This document shows positions 8,094 to 15,763 of a DNA stretch of 38,049 bases, one piece after another. The notes beneath the pieces were generated by a model. It did not search any database and was not told the DNA's origin. It saw nothing but the letters and a program-made list of their open reading frames with translations. Made by a program: the position numbers and the translations under genes. The first letter of the stretch is position 1. Each line of letters opens with the position of its first letter. Origin of the DNA: Modestobacter sp. (GTDB taxonomy: Bacteria > Actinomycetota > Actinomycetes > Mycobacteriales > Geodermatophilaceae); the NCBI GenBank assembly GCA_025965635.1, contig JAOPWO010000388.1, forward strand, positions 1-38,049. Direction: 5' to 3'.

Positions 8094-8990
8094 TCAGGCG
8101 CTGGCGAACTCGGCGGAGTCCCTGGTCATGTCGAGCAGGCTGTCTTCCAGCGACCGGGACGCCTGGCTGAGCCCGAGGACCTGGATGCGACTGTCGAAGG
8201 CGATCTGCGAGACGGCCGCCCGGGTGGTTCCTCGAACGATCAGCCGTTCGGCCGACACCTCGACGACGAGGCCGTGTGCGGCCAGACGTGCGGCGAGCTC
8301 GGCCGGCTGGGAGGTCTCGATGAGGACGGCCACGTCGTCGCGGGCAGTGATCCCGGCGACCGAATCAACGGCCAGCACCTTGCCGCCTCCGACCACGACC
8401 AGGTCGTCGGCGAACATGCTGAGCTCGCCGATGAGGTGGCTGGAGACGAAGACCGTGCCACCCCGGCGGGCGAAGTCGCGGAGGTAGTCGCGCAGCCAGC
8501 GGATGCCATCGGGATCGAGACCGTTGGACGGCTCATCGAGCAGCAGCACCTCCGGGTCTCCCAGGAGCGCACCGGCCAGCGCGAGGCGCTGCCGCATGCC
8601 GAGGGAGAACTTGCCCGCCCGTTGGTCCGCGGCCGTCTGGAGGCCCACCTCGGCCAGGACCTCCTCGGCCCGGGCCGTGGGTATCCCGCTGAGGGCGGCG
8701 GTGGCCCGGAGATGGTTCCGGGCCGTGCGACCGGGGTGCATGCAGCGGGCATCGAGCACCGAGCCGACGGTCCGGGCGGGGTTCTCGAGGTCCCGGTGGT
8801 GGACGCCGGCGTAGCGGACGTCCCCGCTGCCGGGTCGGGTGAGCCCGACCATCATCCGCATGGTCGTGGATTTGCCGGCGCCGTTCGGGCCGACGAACCC
8901 CGTGACCCGGCCGCCGGCCACGTCGAAGGTCATGCCGTCGACGGCGACGCGCTTGCCGTAGTGCTTCGTGAGACCTGAAACCGTGATCAT
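8094..8990 (-). CDS. ABC exporter ATP-binding protein (BcrA-like)
   Basis: 298 residues. Walker A is GPNGAGKST (about residues 34-42), the signature is FSLGMRQRL, and Walker B is VLLLDEPSNGLDP. It continues with the switch histidine in FVSSHLIGEL, so all ATPase motifs are intact. The C-terminal 80 residues form the small accessory domain typical of DrrA/BcrA-type exporters. The true start is the ATG at 8990 (MITVSGLTKHYGKR). The frame stays open far upstream, but there it only shadows the LuxR gene on the other strand. The cognate permease follows directly. The promoter must lie in the region shared with the divergent LAL regulator, which may control it. Confidence 0.93.
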   Translation of the reverse strand: MITVSGLTKHYGKRVAVDGMTFDVAGGRVTGFVGPNGAGKSTTMRMMVGLTRPGSGDVRYAGVHHRDLENPARTVGSVLDARCMHPGRTARNHLRATAALSGIPTARAEEVLAEVGLQTAADQRAGKFSLGMRQRLALAGALLGDPEVLLLDEPSNGLDPDGIRWLRDYLRDFARRGGTVFVSSHLIGELSMFADDLVVVGGGKVLAVDSVAGITARDDVAVLIETSQPAELAARLAAHGLVVEVSAERLIVRGTTRAAVSQIAFDSRIQVLGLSQASRSLEDSLLDMTRDSAEFASA

Positions 8991-9177
8991 GGAGGGCGCT
9001 CCTGGCCTGTCATCGCTGATGTGGATGCCGTCGAGGTTGCTCGCCGCGCACGGCGGTCGCCTCCGTGGAACCACGGGGATCACGGACATCGGGGGCAGCG
9101 GTGGTGCCCCCGCCGTCCTGCCCGCGGCAGGTGCGACGACCGGCCATCTCGGGCTCGAGCGGAGTACGGTCCGCGGC
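8991..9177. promoter_or_regulatory. Divergent promoter region, ABC exporter / LAL regulator
   Basis: 187 bp between two divergent starts. It contains a small perfect palindrome, CCTGCC-cgc-GGCAGG (9117-9131), about 50 bp upstream of the regulator's GTG. No clear -35/-10 pair was recognised. Confidence 0.35.
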
Positions 9178-11916
9178 GTGCTCCACGGGCGTGCAGCGGA
9201 GCGCGCCCGGATCGACCTGCTCCTGGCTGGGGCTGCCGACGCCCGGGGCGGTGCCCTCGTCCTGCGCGGTGAGCCGGGGGTGGGCAAGACCGCGCTGTTG
9301 ACCGACGCGATCGACCGGGCCCACGGCGTCGCCGTCCTGTGGACCGCGGGCATCGAGTCGGAGTCGCCGCTGCCGTTCGCGGCGCTGCACCGGCTGCTGC
9401 GACCGGTCCTCGGGCAGCTGGGACGCATCCCGCCCGTGCAGGCCCGGGCGCTGCGCGGGGCGCTGGGTGAGGACGAGGACCGCGGTGACGGCGACGGGCC
9501 GACCGACGACCGCTTCCTCGTGTTCGCGGCGACCTTGTCGCTGCTGGCCGAGAGCGCGGAGGAGCAGCCGCTCATCTGCGTCATCGACGACGCCCACTGG
9601 CTCGATGCGGCGTCTGCCGAGGCGTTCCTCTTCGTCGCCCGCCGGTTGCACGCCGACCGCCTGGCGTTGCTCTTCGCCGTCCGCGACGGCGAGGCGCGCC
9701 ACTTCCACGCGCTCGGCCTGCCCGAACTGGTCGTACCCGGACTCGACGCCGACGCGGCCTCCGCACTGCTCGCCGAGCATGCCGGCGTCACGATCAGCGT
9801 CGCGGTGCACGAGGAGCTGAGGATCCGCACCGGCGGGAACCCGCTCGCGCTCGTCGAACTCCCCGCCATGCTGTCCGAGGGGCAGCTCGCCGGGCGGCTG
9901 CGGCTCCCGGCACAGCTACCGCTGACCCAGGGGGTGGAGAGGGCGTTCCTCGACCGGTGCGCTCGGCTGCCCGACGCCGCCCAGGCACTGCTGCTGGCTG
10001 CCGCCGCCGATGACTCCGGGCGGTTGTCGATCATCCAGCAGGCGGCCGCTCGGCTCGGCGCGGGTGATGCGGCGCTGGACGCCGTAGAACGCTCAGGACT
10101 TCTCCGCGTCCACGGCGACGACGTACGGCTACGACACCCGCTCGTGCGCTCCGCGGTCTACAGCGCAGCCACCGCCTCGCAGCGGCAGCGCACGCACGGG
10201 GTGCTGGCGGCCGTGCTCAAGGCGGCGGGTGACCCGGATCGGGGCACCTGGCACGCCGCACTGGCCTCCCCCGGCCTCGACGACGCCGTGGCCGGCGATC
10301 TCGACGCCGTCGCTGGGCGCGCCACCCGCCGCGGCGGCCACGAGGCAGCCAGCAGGGCCTCCGAGCGTGCTGCCGAACTCAGCACCTCCGGGGGTGCCCG
10401 GGCGCAGCGCCTGTTCGCGTCTGCGAGCAGCGCCTGGCTGGCCGGTGACGGTGCCCGCGCGCGAGCCCTGGCCGACGGTGCCCGCCACACCACGGACGAC
10501 CCGCTGCTGCGCGCCGACGTCGACCGGCTCCGGGGCAGGATCGAGTGGCACATCGGTTCGCCGCAGACAGGACGACGGATCGTCCTGTCCGCCGCCCGGG
10601 ACGTCGCCGTCCTCGACAGCGCCCGCGCACTCGAGATGGCGATGCTGGCCAATGCCCTGGCGACCTGGAGCTGGGACATCCCCACCGACGAGGACGTCGA
10701 CTTCTCCTGGGCCGCCGAGGAGAGCGCACCGGCGCGACTGCGCTGCTTCGCGGCCATCCTGCGCGGCCACCGCCACTTCCTCCGCCGCGAGACGGCCGAA
10801 GCCGCGACCGCCTGGCACGAGGCGTTCCACCTCGGAAGTGCGCTCCCCCCCGACGTCGAACTGCTGGGGAACCTCGGCGTGGCGGCCCTGCACCTCGCCG
10901 ACCTCGAAGCGGTCCGGTGGACCTACGGAGGACTTCTCGCCCTCGCGCGAGACGGCGGCTCGCTGACCAACGCCGTATGGGCCCTGTCCCGGCTCCCGTC
11001 CGCCCAGGTCGCCGACGGAGACTGGAGCGGGGCCGCAGCGTCGGCGAACGAGGCCCTCGTCCTCGCCCGCGGCATCGGCCAGGCGCCGCTGACCGCCATG
11101 CCCTTGGCCTGGCTGGGTCTGCTGGCGGCGTTCCGTGGCGAGTCCGCCTGGCCGGACGCACTCGCCGAGCTCGAGGCGATGCGCGTCGATGGCCCCATGG
11201 GCATCGTGGGCGCGGCGGCCGTGGACATGACCGCGTGGGCCAGGGGCGTACTCGCTGCGAACATCTCCGACGTCGACGGGGCGCTGCACCACCTCGAGCG
11301 GATCCGCCATCCGACGATCCGCCGGTCCGCCGCACTTGACCGGCTGGAGGCCGCCCACCGCGCCGGCCGGGCCGATCTGGTCCAGCAGTGGGTCGAGGAG
11401 TTGACGGCGTTCGCCTCCCAGGTCGGGGCGGCCTCCCCTGCGGCGATCGCGGAGCACGGCCGTGCACTCCTCGCCCAGGGCGACGTCGCGGAGCGGCACT
11501 TCCGGGACGCTCTCCAGCTGCATGACGCGGCCGGACGCCCGTTCGGACGGGCCCGCACGCAGCTCGCGTACGGCGAGTTCCTGCGCCGGAACCGCCGCCG
11601 CGTCGACGCCCGCCCGCACCTCCGAGCCGCCCTCCAGGTGTTCACCGAGCTCCGGGCCGAGCCGTGGGCCGAACGCGCGCGACAGGAGCTCCGCGCGTCG
11701 GGAGAGACAGCCCGCAAGCGAGGCGTCACGACCACCGGCGACCTCACCCCGCAGGAACGCCAGACCGCGCTCCTCGTTCGCGCCGGACTCGGCAACCGTG
11801 ACATCGCGGCCCGGCTGTTCCTCAGCCCGCGAACCGTGGAGTACCACCTGAGCAACGCCTACCAGAAACTCGGCGTCCGGTCCCGAGGAGAACTCGCGCA
11901 ACTGCCGCTCAGCTGA
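9178..11916 (+). CDS. LAL-type LuxR transcriptional regulator (AAA ATPase)
   Basis: 912 residues. The N-terminal VLHGRAAERARIDLLL is the usual opening of LAL regulators, which is why the GTG at 9178 is preferred over longer in-frame starts that extend across the divergent promoter. Walker A is GEPGVGKT (residues 31-38) and Walker B is ICVIDDAHWLDA (about 132-143). An AAA/NB-type ATPase domain and a long helical region follow, then a LuxR helix-turn-helix at about 855-910 (LTPQERQTALLV, NRDIAARLFLSPRTVEYHL). These are ATP-dependent activators of specialised metabolism or transport genes. Divergence from the ABC exporter suggests that exporter as a target. The ligand is unknown. Confidence 0.92.
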   Translation: MLHGRAAERARIDLLLAGAADARGGALVLRGEPGVGKTALLTDAIDRAHGVAVLWTAGIESESPLPFAALHRLLRPVLGQLGRIPPVQARALRGALGEDEDRGDGDGPTDDRFLVFAATLSLLAESAEEQPLICVIDDAHWLDAASAEAFLFVARRLHADRLALLFAVRDGEARHFHALGLPELVVPGLDADAASALLAEHAGVTISVAVHEELRIRTGGNPLALVELPAMLSEGQLAGRLRLPAQLPLTQGVERAFLDRCARLPDAAQALLLAAAADDSGRLSIIQQAAARLGAGDAALDAVERSGLLRVHGDDVRLRHPLVRSAVYSAATASQRQRTHGVLAAVLKAAGDPDRGTWHAALASPGLDDAVAGDLDAVAGRATRRGGHEAASRASERAAELSTSGGARAQRLFASASSAWLAGDGARARALADGARHTTDDPLLRADVDRLRGRIEWHIGSPQTGRRIVLSAARDVAVLDSARALEMAMLANALATWSWDIPTDEDVDFSWAAEESAPARLRCFAAILRGHRHFLRRETAEAATAWHEAFHLGSALPPDVELLGNLGVAALHLADLEAVRWTYGGLLALARDGGSLTNAVWALSRLPSAQVADGDWSGAAASANEALVLARGIGQAPLTAMPLAWLGLLAAFRGESAWPDALAELEAMRVDGPMGIVGAAAVDMTAWARGVLAANISDVDGALHHLERIRHPTIRRSAALDRLEAAHRAGRADLVQQWVEELTAFASQVGAASPAAIAEHGRALLAQGDVAERHFRDALQLHDAAGRPFGRARTQLAYGEFLRRNRRRVDARPHLRAALQVFTELRAEPWAERARQELRASGETARKRGVTTTGDLTPQERQTALLVRAGLGNRDIAARLFLSPRTVEYHLSNAYQKLGVRSRGELAQLPLS

Positions 11917-11939
11917 CCTCGACGGGTCACGTTGGCCGA

Positions 11940-12263
11940 TGGTGGCCTCGGTCCCCGGTCGGTGCGGCTGGTCCGCCGGACCGGGAACGCGCGGCAGGAT
12001 GCCTGGTCACTGTCCATGGTGGGGCGCATCCACGTCGCGCGTGCCGAGCACGCGCAGCGCGCCGACGTGTGCTGGACGTCGCGCTGGCGCGGATCAGACG
12101 GCAGGGCTGGACGGCCTTCCGCCCATCGCCCGCGGCGTTCCGGGCCCACCTGTACCGGGCTTCAACCGGTGCGCGCACGGCCCTCGCGGCCGCTCGGATC
12201 GGCCTGCCGCAGGCGCCCGAGCTGCTCCGTTGCGACCACTCGGGCAGCGGGGGCAGCAGTTGA
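11940..12263 (+). pseudogene. Possible remnant of a LuxR/TPR regulator tail
   Basis: Two frames together give a phrase seen in the TPR-like C-terminal part of large LuxR regulators: WSLSMVGRIHVARAEHAQ in one frame, then LDVALARIRRQGWTAFRP in another, up to a stop at 12263. No start codon, HTH or ATPase part is attached. It lies directly downstream of an intact LAL regulator, so it could be the scrap of a second copy. Recognition is by pattern only. Confidence 0.35.
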
Positions 12264-12315
12264 CCGCGGGTTGCGAGCCGGCGGATCCTGCACGCACCCG
12301 CCACGGGGGAACGAC

Positions 12316-12695
12316 GTGCCCGAAGCCTTCCTGATCCCGCTCCCGGAACGACCCGACTCGAGCACCGATGGGCCCATCCACCCGCCCTCACCGTTCGCCT
12401 CAGCGGGGAGATGGACACGCTCGCCGTGCCGGCCCTCGTCGAGCACTGGCCGGAGCGGCCCCGTCCCCCCGGGGCGCTGCCACTCGACGTCACTGCAGTG
12501 ACGGTCCTCGGCCTGTCGGCCATCGGCACCCGTCTCGTGGCCCGCGCTGCGGCGCTCCGGCCGCGTGGGGCTGCCGGGGGTCAGCACGTCCCCGGTGATG
12601 AGCTGGCGCGGAGAGCCGATCATCGCGTCCCGTGCACGCGCCACTGTTCCTGCCCGGCTGTACGTGGGCGCGCGACGGGGCTAGGGTCGGGGTAG
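12316..12695 (+). pseudogene. Frameshifted STAS-domain protein (anti-sigma antagonist type)
   Basis: A GTG at 12316 with a good GGGGGAA ribosome site begins a frame that loses meaning after about 24 codons. In the frame two bases on, STAS-like sequence appears: PPALTVRLSGEMDTLAVPAL, then GALPLDVTAVTVLGLSAIG and TRLVARAAAL. This matches the first strands and helices of SpoIIAA/RsbV-type domains, including the DVTAVTVLGLSAIG strand-loop. In a true antagonist the loop normally carries DxS before the helix; here it reads DVTAV, with Thr in place of Ser. The last third (after RPRG) no longer looks like STAS. It lies upstream of an RsbW-like ATPase, a common pairing. One indel could be a sequencing error. 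Confidence 0.5.
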
Positions 12696-13283
12696 TCGAG
12701 CGGCTCAGCCGTTCACCTGGTGGCCCCGGACCCGGCGACCTCACCGTCCTGGGGAGTCGGCCGTGCTCGGGATCTCCGCCGCTGGGTCCGCCGTCGCGGC
12801 TGCTCAAGCCCTCGGTCCGGAAACCTGCTCACGCGCCGCGCCGTGCGGCGCCCAGCGGCTGAACCGGTCGATGTGGCCCGGCAGCCAGAACGCGAGGCCC
12901 TCCGGAGGAGAACGCCTGCGGTGCAGCCGTTCTCCGGCCGAGGCGCGCCCACATCCCAGCGACGGAGTGCAGCCCGCCGTCGCCCGTACGGAGGTGTCGC
13001 CGTCCCTGCCCCCGACGACGGCGCCGCTCCGCAAGACGGCCGGCCGACGGGTTCCGTCGCCCACCCGCCATCGGCGGGTGCCCGTGGAGCTGCTCCTCAT
13101 CGTCCGCCGGGCCGAGCGGGCCGTCATGGTGACCGATCCGCGCGTCCCGGGTCGCTCCGGCGCGACCGCTCCGCGGGGCAGTGCCCTGTGCCCCTCGGCC
13201 GCACCGGGCTCCTGGCGCCCGAGCAGTCGCGACCGACCGGATCCAGCTGGACGTCAACCCCCGCACCGCTCGAGGAGGCATCG
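12696..13283. other. Gap with a strong hairpin, no supported gene
   Basis: About 590 bp with long but featureless frames. The only clear structure is the hairpin at 12907-12935. The 3' end holds the ribosome site (GAGGAGG) of the RsbW-like gene. The frame of that gene stays open upstream, but the extra residues show no domain. Confidence 0.45.
12907..12935. repeat. 13-bp inverted repeat hairpin
   Basis: GGAGAACGCCTGC and GCAGCCGTTCTCC are inverse with a single C/C mismatch and enclose only three bases (GGT). The structure is far more stable than chance hairpins here. It has no T-run. It could be a terminator for the broken STAS gene or an RNA element in the leader of the next genes, since two ANTAR (RNA-binding) proteins are encoded just downstream. 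Confidence 0.5.
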
Positions 13284-13778
13284 ATGATCAGTGCTGAGGA
13301 CATCGGGTCGAGTGCCCGGTCGCGACCGCCGACCGGCCCTGCCACCGCCCGGTTGGCGTCGTCGCCCGGCAGCCGGCGCCACGAATGGCGTCTCCGCACC
13401 ATGGAGAGCTCGATCCCGGCCCTGCGTCGGGAGCTGTGCGCCTTCCTCGGCGCCACCGGCCTTTCCGACGACGCGTTCTACGACCTGATCCTGGCCGTCT
13501 CCGAGGCGGCCAGCAACGCGGTGGACCATCCCCAGCACTCGACGGAGCCGTTCTTCGACGTTGCCGCCGAGATCGACGGCGAAGCGGTGACCATCGTCGT
13601 CCAGGACCACGGACGGTGGTTGGAGCCGACCCCGAGCTCCTGCCGTGGACGGGGTCTGGCGATGATGCGGGTGCTGGCCGACACCACCGTCACGGCCGGG
13701 ACGCACGGCACCATGGTGACCATCCGGAACCACCGGGACGCCGCAGTGGATGCAGCCGCGGAGGAGCAGGCGTCATAA
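13284..13778 (+). CDS. RsbW/SpoIIAB-like ATP-binding protein (anti-sigma factor kinase type)
   Basis: 164 residues. After a variable N-terminus (about 35 residues) comes a GHKL ATPase domain. The N-box is ILAVSEAASNAVDH (about 69-82), with the Mg-coordinating Glu and Asn present. The G1 box is VVQDHGRW (about 105) and the G2 box CRGRGLAMMRVLAD (about 120-132). Such proteins sequester a sigma factor and phosphorylate an STAS antagonist. The ATG at 13284 has a GAGGAGG site. The upstream STAS gene is broken, so its usual antagonist partner may be missing or elsewhere. The two GAF-ANTAR genes downstream run in the same direction with short gaps, suggesting one signalling operon. Confidence 0.9.
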   Translation: MISAEDIGSSARSRPPTGPATARLASSPGSRRHEWRLRTMESSIPALRRELCAFLGATGLSDDAFYDLILAVSEAASNAVDHPQHSTEPFFDVAAEIDGEAVTIVVQDHGRWLEPTPSSCRGRGLAMMRVLADTTVTAGTHGTMVTIRNHRDAAVDAAAEEQAS

Positions 13779-13809
13779 CCGCTGCTGCCAGCCTCCTGAG
13801 GTGAGCACG

Positions 13810-14520
13810 GTGTCCACGCGGGTGGCCGAGATCCTCTCCGCGATCCTTGCGGACTCCCGGAGCGGCATCGGCCTGCCGGCCAGCCTGGTGGGCATGTGCG
13901 CCCGGGCGCTGCCGGTGAGCGGTGTCGGACTGGCGCTGATGACCGACGACGGGCCGGCCGGAACGGTCGCGGCCACCGACGGCAGCGCCCTGGAGTTGGA
14001 GGAGCTGCAGTTCTCGCTCGGTGAAGGCCCCTGCGTGGACGCCTCGCAGAGTGGCCGCCCGGTCCTCCAACCGGACCTGGGGCGAACTGGCCGGGAACGC
14101 TGGCCGGTGTTCGCGGCCGGCGCAGAGGCCGCCGGCCTGGCGGCGGTCTTCGCCTTCCCCCTGCGGGTCGGTGCCATCCGGCTCGGCGTGCTCGACCTCT
14201 ACCGGACCACCGCCGGCCCCCTGCCCGACGACGACCTGGCCGACGCGCTGTGCTTCGCCGATGCAGCAACCGCACTTCTCCTGCACCTGCAGGCACGGGA
14301 CGCCGGCGTGGGATTCCCTTTCGGCTCACTGCCCGTCTTCGATGACCGAGCAGAGGTCCACCAGGCGACCGGGGTGGTCTCCGTCCAGGCGGCCGTCAGC
14401 CTCCAGGACGCTCTGCTCCTGCTGCGTGCCCGCGCGTACGCCGACCAACGCCCCATCGGCACCATTGCCCACGACGTGGTGAGCGGGGTGGTCGACTTCA
14501 GCGATGACCCGGACAGTTGA
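13810..14520 (+). CDS. GAF-ANTAR regulator (putative RNA-binding antiterminator) 1
   Basis: 236 residues from the GTG at 13810, chosen because GAGGTGAG lies five bases upstream; a GTG at 13801 is the alternative. A GAF domain (about residues 20-165) has the family phrase EELQFSLGEGPCVDA and the later RWPVFAAGAEAAGLAAVFAF. A C-terminal ANTAR domain (about 180-230) contains HQATGVVSVQAAVSLQDAL and ARAYADQRPIGTIAHDVV. ANTAR domains bind dual-stem-loop RNAs to prevent termination; the GAF domain probably senses a small molecule or redox cue. It lies 31 bp after the RsbW-like gene. The EQAKGV-type ANTAR core reads HQATGV here, a mild divergence. Confidence 0.9.
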   Translation: MSTRVAEILSAILADSRSGIGLPASLVGMCARALPVSGVGLALMTDDGPAGTVAATDGSALELEELQFSLGEGPCVDASQSGRPVLQPDLGRTGRERWPVFAAGAEAAGLAAVFAFPLRVGAIRLGVLDLYRTTAGPLPDDDLADALCFADAATALLLHLQARDAGVGFPFGSLPVFDDRAEVHQATGVVSVQAAVSLQDALLLLRARAYADQRPIGTIAHDVVSGVVDFSDDPDS

Positions 14521-14577
14521 GGGCGTCACCGTGCGACGAGCGAGCATCCCTTGGTCACGCAGGACGGAAGGAAGAAC

Positions 14578-15324
14578 ATGGGGCGCGAACAACGCCTGGC
14601 GCAGGTCTTCGTCGAGTTGGCCGACACCCTGGTCGAGGAGTTCGACGTCGTCGACTTCCTGCAGACCCTCACGGAGCGCTGCGTGGAACTGGTGGACACC
14701 GACGCCGCCGCCGGGCTGATGCTGCACGACCAGCGCGGCACCCTGCACCCGGTCGCCTACACCGACGAGTCAGCCCGGCTCCTCGAGCTGTTCGAGCTGC
14801 AGAAGGGCGAAGGCCCCTGCCTGGACTGCTTCGCCACCGGGCGGGTCATCGCCAACATCGACCTGACCGCCGCCAGCAATCGGTGGCCGGTGTTCACCAG
14901 GGCCGCGCGCGACCTGGGATTCACGAGGTGCCACGCGCTGCCGCTCCGGCTGCGCCGTCAGGTGATCGGCGCGCTCAACCTCTTCTCCATCGGGACCGAG
15001 CGGCTCAGCGAGGACCACCTCGCCGTCGCGCAGGGGCTGGCCGACATCGCCACGATCGGGCTGCTGCACGAACGCGCCGCTCGCGATCAGGTCGTCGTCT
15101 CCGAGCAACTGCAGAATGCCCTGCACAGCCGGATCCTCATCGAACAGGCCAAGGGCGTCCTGTCCGCGCGGGCCGGGACCAACGTCGAGGGGGCTTTCCG
15201 CCTCATGCGCGCCCACGCCCGCCGGACCGGCAGCCTGCTGACCACGGTCGCCGAGGGCATCGTCTCCGGCGCCATCGGGACGGGGCAGCTGCAGGACGCC
15301 CCCCGGACCGGAGGCGCCGGATGA
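14578..15324 (+). CDS. GAF-ANTAR regulator (putative RNA-binding antiterminator) 2
   Basis: 248 residues. The ATG at 14578 follows GGAAGGAAG. GAF domain at about 10-165, with LVEEFDVVDFLQTLTERCVE, the family phrase QKGEGPCLDCFATG, and HALPLRLRRQVIGALNLF. The ANTAR domain at about 178-232 has the canonical EQAKGVLSARAG core and AFRLMRAHARRTGSLLTTVA. This copy is closer to the family norm than the one before it; the two look like diverged paralogues. GPCLDCFATG carries two cysteines where redox-sensing GAF domains sometimes have them, but sensing is not proven. It is followed by the TetR remnant on the other strand. Confidence 0.92.
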   Translation: MGREQRLAQVFVELADTLVEEFDVVDFLQTLTERCVELVDTDAAAGLMLHDQRGTLHPVAYTDESARLLELFELQKGEGPCLDCFATGRVIANIDLTAASNRWPVFTRAARDLGFTRCHALPLRLRRQVIGALNLFSIGTERLSEDHLAVAQGLADIATIGLLHERAARDQVVVSEQLQNALHSRILIEQAKGVLSARAGTNVEGAFRLMRAHARRTGSLLTTVAEGIVSGAIGTGQLQDAPRTGGAG

Positions 15325-15394
15325 CCCTGTGCCGCTGACGCTCGGGTGCATCCCGGCCGCACGGCTTCGAACCGCGTTCGGGCCACCGCCGCCA

Positions 15395-15643
15395 TCAGCC
15401 GTGTCCGCGCCGGCCGGGCCGAGCAGGTGGGCGAACAGCCGGCAGGCCGCGGGCGTCGGCCTCCGGGTCGAGCCCGGCGTCGGCCAGCGACTGCAGGAGT
15501 CGCTCGGTGATCTCGAGCGCGTGGGGCCCGTTCACCGGACCGCCGACCAGCTTGGGGACCGCGCCCGGGTGCGCGGACAGTCGCTCCCGCAGCTCCAGGA
15601 CCGGGGCTTCCACGCGTTCGCGCCACGGCCGGCTCCGGTCCAC
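15395..15643 (-). pseudogene. TetR-family repressor remnant, ligand-binding part only
   Basis: Minus-strand sequence from a GTG at 15643 reads SRPWRERVEAPVLELRERLS, AHPGAVPKLVGGPVNGPHAL, then EITERLLQSLADAGLDPEAD. This is the C-terminal (TetR_C) pattern of TetR/AcrR repressors (HPG...GPHAL...ERLL..L..AGLDPE). A shifted frame gives RLFAHLLGPAG, the next expected piece, so there is a frameshift at about 15440. The entire N-terminal helix-turn-helix (about 100 residues) is missing: the upstream 120 bp up to the next gene hold only the operator. It cannot bind DNA as a normal TetR. Confidence 0.6.
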
Positions 15644-15720
15644 GACGCCGTCGCCTGACTGGCTCTGATGTCGTTTCGACCGTCTCCATTGACGCCACCC
15701 CGTCGAGGGTAGAAAGTTCC

Positions 15721-15751
15721 TGTACGGCGTACAAATCATGTACGGCGTCCA
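15721..15751. promoter_or_regulatory. Palindromic operator with second half-conserved copy
   Basis: TGTACGGCGTACA (15721-15733) is a near-perfect palindrome of the TetR-operator type. A second copy, TGTACGGCGTCCA (15739-15751), begins 18 bp later. It lies directly in front of the gene at 15764 and beside the TetR remnant. The AT-rich stretch between the copies may contain a -10 element. Confidence 0.65.
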
Positions 15752-15763
15752 GGGCGGAGACCG

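Noticed and set aside
8991..10034. N-terminal extension of the ABC ATPase frame
   Set aside because: The extra 348 residues are Ser/Arg-rich and antisense to the LAL regulator; the ATPase fold begins at the ATG at 8990.
10129..11901. 590-codon minus-strand frame inside the LAL regulator gene
   Set aside because: It mirrors the codon pattern of the plus-strand gene; no domain, start site or ribosome site.
12720..13283. N-terminal extension of the RsbW-like frame
   Set aside because: No similarity to any domain; GAGGAGG and the ATG at 13284 mark the start well.
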